A stretch of DNA of 18,571 nt from Holosporaceae bacterium (GTDB lineage: Bacteria; Pseudomonadota; Alphaproteobacteria; UBA3830), in contig JAISCG010000156.1 of NCBI GenBank assembly GCA_031265715.1, positions 1 to 18,571 of the forward strand, read 5' to 3'. The notes beneath the pieces are model-generated. The model ran no database searches. It saw nothing but the letters and a program-made list of their open reading frames with translations, and had not been told where the DNA came from. The position numbers and the translations under genes were made by a program. Each line of letters begins with the position of its first letter. The stretch's first letter is position 1. Shown one piece after another: positions 16,677 to 18,571 of this stretch.

Positions 16677-17061
16677 GATATTCCTGTTTTGTTGTCTGTT
16701 TTTGGTCGCATGCGAAAACGATAACCGATACTATGACGGTATGTCACGTGTCGAAAGACATGAAGAAAAACTTCGCCGACATTTTTCGGGAAAAAGAGTC
16801 GGAGATATATCAACTCTTATCTCAGAAACAAAATCAATTTCCTATCTGCTAAAGCGGTCAGGCAGGAGGAAACGAGCTAATCAATTCGATTCTTACATCG
16901 ATGTGTTGACCTACGGGAACAGAACAATGGACGAATCTTTGGACGACGTCATGAGATTAGTAAACAGAGGCACCGGAAACGCAGGTGCCGGAAACACGGA
17001 TGCCGAAAACGCAGGTGCAAACAGCTGTAAAAATATTTTTTTCGTGGAATGGCTTCCCTGA
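16666..17061 (+). CDS. Small lipoprotein at the end of the Tad locus, unknown family
   Basis: 131 residues from GTG 16666, overlapping tadC by 11 bases. The signal peptide is short and ends in LVAC, a good lipobox (lipidated Cys16, followed by Glu, consistent with outer-membrane sorting if the enterobacterial rule applies). The mature part is basic and probably helical (RVERHEEKLRRHFSGK, then YLLKRSGRRKRANQFDSYID). It ends in three pentapeptide repeats of the form [GE]N-x-x-A, then a second cysteine and a hydrophobic VEWLP. In many Tad loci a TPR lipoprotein, TadD, follows tadC. This protein is too short for that and I see no TPR signature, so I do not call it TadD. A role as a pilus-assembly accessory lipoprotein is inferred from position and overlap only. 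Confidence 0.75.
   Translation: MAVRIFLFCCLFLVACENDNRYYDGMSRVERHEEKLRRHFSGKRVGDISTLISETKSISYLLKRSGRRKRANQFDSYIDVLTYGNRTMDESLDDVMRLVNRGTGNAGAGNTDAENAGANSCKNIFFVEWLP
16975..17019 (+). repeat. Three tandem 15-bp units in the small lipoprotein gene
   Basis: The units at 16975-16989, 16990-17004 and 17005-17019 read GGAAACGCAGGTGCC and two variants with a few changes. They encode GNAGA, GNTDA and ENAGA. The unit length is five codons, so copy changes would keep the frame. Confidence 0.8.
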
Positions 17062-17152
17062 ATAAATAAAAAACCAAAAGCAATCTCTGTTTTTCGTGTA
17101 CTTTGCGAGAGTGTTCATATATTTTCTACGGAGGAAACACCGGAGCGTCTAA
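17062..17152. other. Gap between the Tad locus and rlmE
   Basis: 91 AT-rich bases with no convincing hairpin terminator for the Tad locus. GGAGGA (17130-17135) and GGAG (17142-17145) lie in series before rlmE. A TATATT at 17118-17123 could be a -10 hexamer, but no -35 hexamer is seen at a suitable distance. Confidence 0.4.
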
Positions 17153-17782
17153 ATGAAAATAAAAGGAAACAGAAGCTTGTCTTCACGATTGTGGCTCGAC
17201 CGACAGGTCAACGATCCGTACATAAAACTTGCGCAGAGGGAAGGGTACCGTTCCCGGGCGGCATTTAAACTTATGGAAGCGGACGATAAATATCACCTGA
17301 TAGAAAATGCAAAATGCATCATAGATCTGGGAGCGGCGCCCGGCGGTTGGAGTCAGGTGTTGGCGCAAAGATCTCCGGCCGACGCAAAAATTGCCGCGAT
17401 CGACCTTTTGCCGTTTCATCCCATAGAAAAAGTCCGGCAATTCTGCGGAGATTTTGAAAATTTTCAATCAGCCGTCACGGATTACCTTGAACAAAAAGCA
17501 GATCTCGTCGTATCGGATATGGCGCCTTCAACCATCGGGCACGCGCAAACGGATCATCTCCGCATAATGAATTTGGCGGAAAGCGCCTACTCCTTCGCAG
17601 AAAATACCCTGAAAACAGGCGGCGCTTTTATCGCAAAAATATTTCAGGGGGGAAAGGAAAAATCCTTCGCGGAAATGCTGAAAAATGACTTTCAAAAAGT
17701 CTGTTTTTTTAAACCAAAATCCAGCAGAAATTTATCATCGGAAATATATATCGTTGCCACGGGATTTCAAAAATGCAATTAA
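17153..17782 (+). CDS. rlmE: 23S rRNA 2'-O-methyltransferase RlmE (FtsJ/RrmJ)
   Basis: 209 residues, the usual size. RlmE methylates the 2'-OH of U2552 (E. coli numbering) in the 23S rRNA A-loop during late 50S assembly, using SAM. The N-terminal part has SSRLWLDRQVNDPYIKLAQR and GYRSRAAFKL; the SAM site is DLGAAPGGWSQVL (58-70). The K-D-K-E catalytic tetrad fits Lys39, Asp122 (VVSDMAP), Lys162 (FIAKIFQG) and Glu197 (SSEIYIVATGF). GGAG (17142-17145) precedes the ATG by seven bases. Its stop lies inside the following gene, which it overlaps by 10 bases. Confidence 0.96.
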   Translation: MKIKGNRSLSSRLWLDRQVNDPYIKLAQREGYRSRAAFKLMEADDKYHLIENAKCIIDLGAAPGGWSQVLAQRSPADAKIAAIDLLPFHPIEKVRQFCGDFENFQSAVTDYLEQKADLVVSDMAPSTIGHAQTDHLRIMNLAESAYSFAENTLKTGGAFIAKIFQGGKEKSFAEMLKNDFQKVCFFKPKSSRNLSSEIYIVATGFQKCN

Positions 17783-18571
17783 ACACTCATATTAAAGCAG
17801 TTATTCAGGTATTGGACATATTTTTCGAGTCTCGCGCTCCGTTCGATATCGTTCTTGCAAAATTTTTCAAAAACAATCGAACAGGTTCGCATGAACGTCG
17901 CGCAATCGCCGAATTTTCCTATAAAATATTCAGAAATTTCGAAAAACTCAAATTTCTTACGAAAAATATTACCGCAAATTTCGGCAGATTTTATGTTCTG
18001 GCTTTTTTGAAAACACAATTGACGTTGTCGCAGGAAAAAATCCGGGAAATATTTTCGGGAAAAGCCTATTGTCCTGAAAAATTATCCGACTTTGAGGTGA
18101 GGTTTCTCGATTCCCTCGATAGAAAAACTGATTTTCCGCAGCATGCGATGCTGAATTATCCGGAATGGATGATCCCTCTGCTGCAAAAATCGTTTCGCCC
18201 GGACGAATTGTCGAACGAGATGACGGCGCTCAACGAAAAAGCCTTCGTCGATCTCCGTGTGAACACTTTAAAAACGTCCAAAGACGAAGTGAAAAAAATG
18301 CTCGCGGAATTTCAAACGGAGGATTGTCGCTTCTCGGTTAACGGACTGAGACTGCTGAGCGGCAGAATTTCGAGAAATCACGACGTCATCGCCAAAGGAT
18401 TCGCCGAAATTCAGGATGAAGGATCTCAACTTGTGGCGGAAGTGTGCGCAGCCACTCCCGGGGATACCGTGGTGGATTTTTGTGCCGGAGCCGGCGGAAA
18501 AACGCTCGCCCTCGCGGCCGCCATGCAAAACAAAGGACGCATTTTTGCCCTCGATAAATACGAAGAACGCC
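17773..18571 (+). CDS. rsmB: 16S rRNA m5C methyltransferase, RsmB/NOL1-NOP2-Sun type (partial, runs off the right edge)
   Basis: 266 codons are present before the edge. ATG 17773 overlaps the rlmE end. Residues 1-130 look like the NusB-like RNA-binding domain of RsmB. After this come LRVNTLKTSKDEV and QDEGSQLVAEV, then the SAM-binding motif VVDFCAGAGGKTLALAA (Asp235 onward) and GRIFALDKYEER. RsmB makes m5C967 (E. coli numbering) in 16S rRNA. The catalytic cysteines lie beyond the window. The NOL1/NOP2/Sun family is certain; RsmB rather than a paralogue such as RsmF is favoured by the N-terminal domain. Confidence 0.85.
   Translation, partial: MQLNTHIKAVIQVLDIFFESRAPFDIVLAKFFKNNRTGSHERRAIAEFSYKIFRNFEKLKFLTKNITANFGRFYVLAFLKTQLTLSQEKIREIFSGKAYCPEKLSDFEVRFLDSLDRKTDFPQHAMLNYPEWMIPLLQKSFRPDELSNEMTALNEKAFVDLRVNTLKTSKDEVKKMLAEFQTEDCRFSVNGLRLLSGRISRNHDVIAKGFAEIQDEGSQLVAEVCAATPGDTVVDFCAGAGGKTLALAAAMQNKGRIFALDKYEER

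Noticed and set aside
17095..17123. Promoter for rlmE based on TATATT at 17118-17123
   Set aside because: No -35 hexamer at 15-19 bases; TTGCGA at 17103 is only nine bases away.
1..18571. tRNA or rRNA genes, CRISPR arrays, insertion sequences
   Set aside because: I saw no cloverleaf-like or rRNA-like stretch, no regularly spaced repeats with unique spacers, and no transposase; the only recombinase is a housekeeping-type XerC.

Overview
The window looks like part of an alphaproteobacterial chromosome. The main evidence is a Tad/Cpa pilus-assembly locus that includes an alphaproteobacterial-type CpaD lipoprotein. The moderate GC content, the large unrecognised secreted protein and the intergenic repeat-like block suggest a host-associated lineage such as the Holosporales or Rickettsiales. 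That placement is inference from gene content and style; no rRNA or other taxonomic marker is present.

Layout. (1) Positions 1-139 hold the C-terminal end of a DsbA/thioredoxin-like protein on the + strand. A symmetric hairpin with A and T runs follows and probably terminates transcription from both sides. (2) Positions 239-3424 (- strand) encode a 1061-residue exported protein of unknown family. It has a duplicated proline/glutamine-rich N-terminal linker and a C-terminal PxxP tail, and it is driven by a near-perfect sigma-70 promoter. (3) Positions 3425-3813 are a gene-free regulatory stretch holding that promoter, a GC-rich repeat-like block, and an arrangement of two dyad motifs around a hairpin upstream of gatA. 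(4) Positions 3814-7633 hold gatA, gatB and xerC, tightly packed with overlapping stop and start codons; gatC is absent. (5) Positions 7706-17061 are one continuous Tad locus: tadV/cpaA, cpaB, cpaC, cpaD, cpaE, cpaF, tadB, tadC and a small lipoprotein gene. (6) Positions 17153-18571 hold rlmE and the first part of an rsmB-like gene, overlapping.

How they work together. GatA and GatB are two of the three subunits that amidate mischarged Glu-tRNA(Gln) or Asp-tRNA(Asn). XerC is a chromosome-dimer-type tyrosine recombinase with all catalytic residues. The Tad genes supply the prepilin peptidase, outer-membrane secretin with accessory lipoprotein, assembly protein CpaB, localisation ATPase-like CpaE, motor ATPase CpaF and both inner-membrane platform proteins. 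No Flp pilin or TadE/F/G pseudopilin lies in the window, and a short unrecognised lipoprotein sits where TadD often does. RlmE and RsmB modify 23S and 16S rRNA.

The items most worth following up are the secreted 1061-residue protein, the extended CpaB, the unrecognised lipoprotein ending the Tad locus, the CpaE P-loop lacking both usual lysines, and the gatA upstream region.
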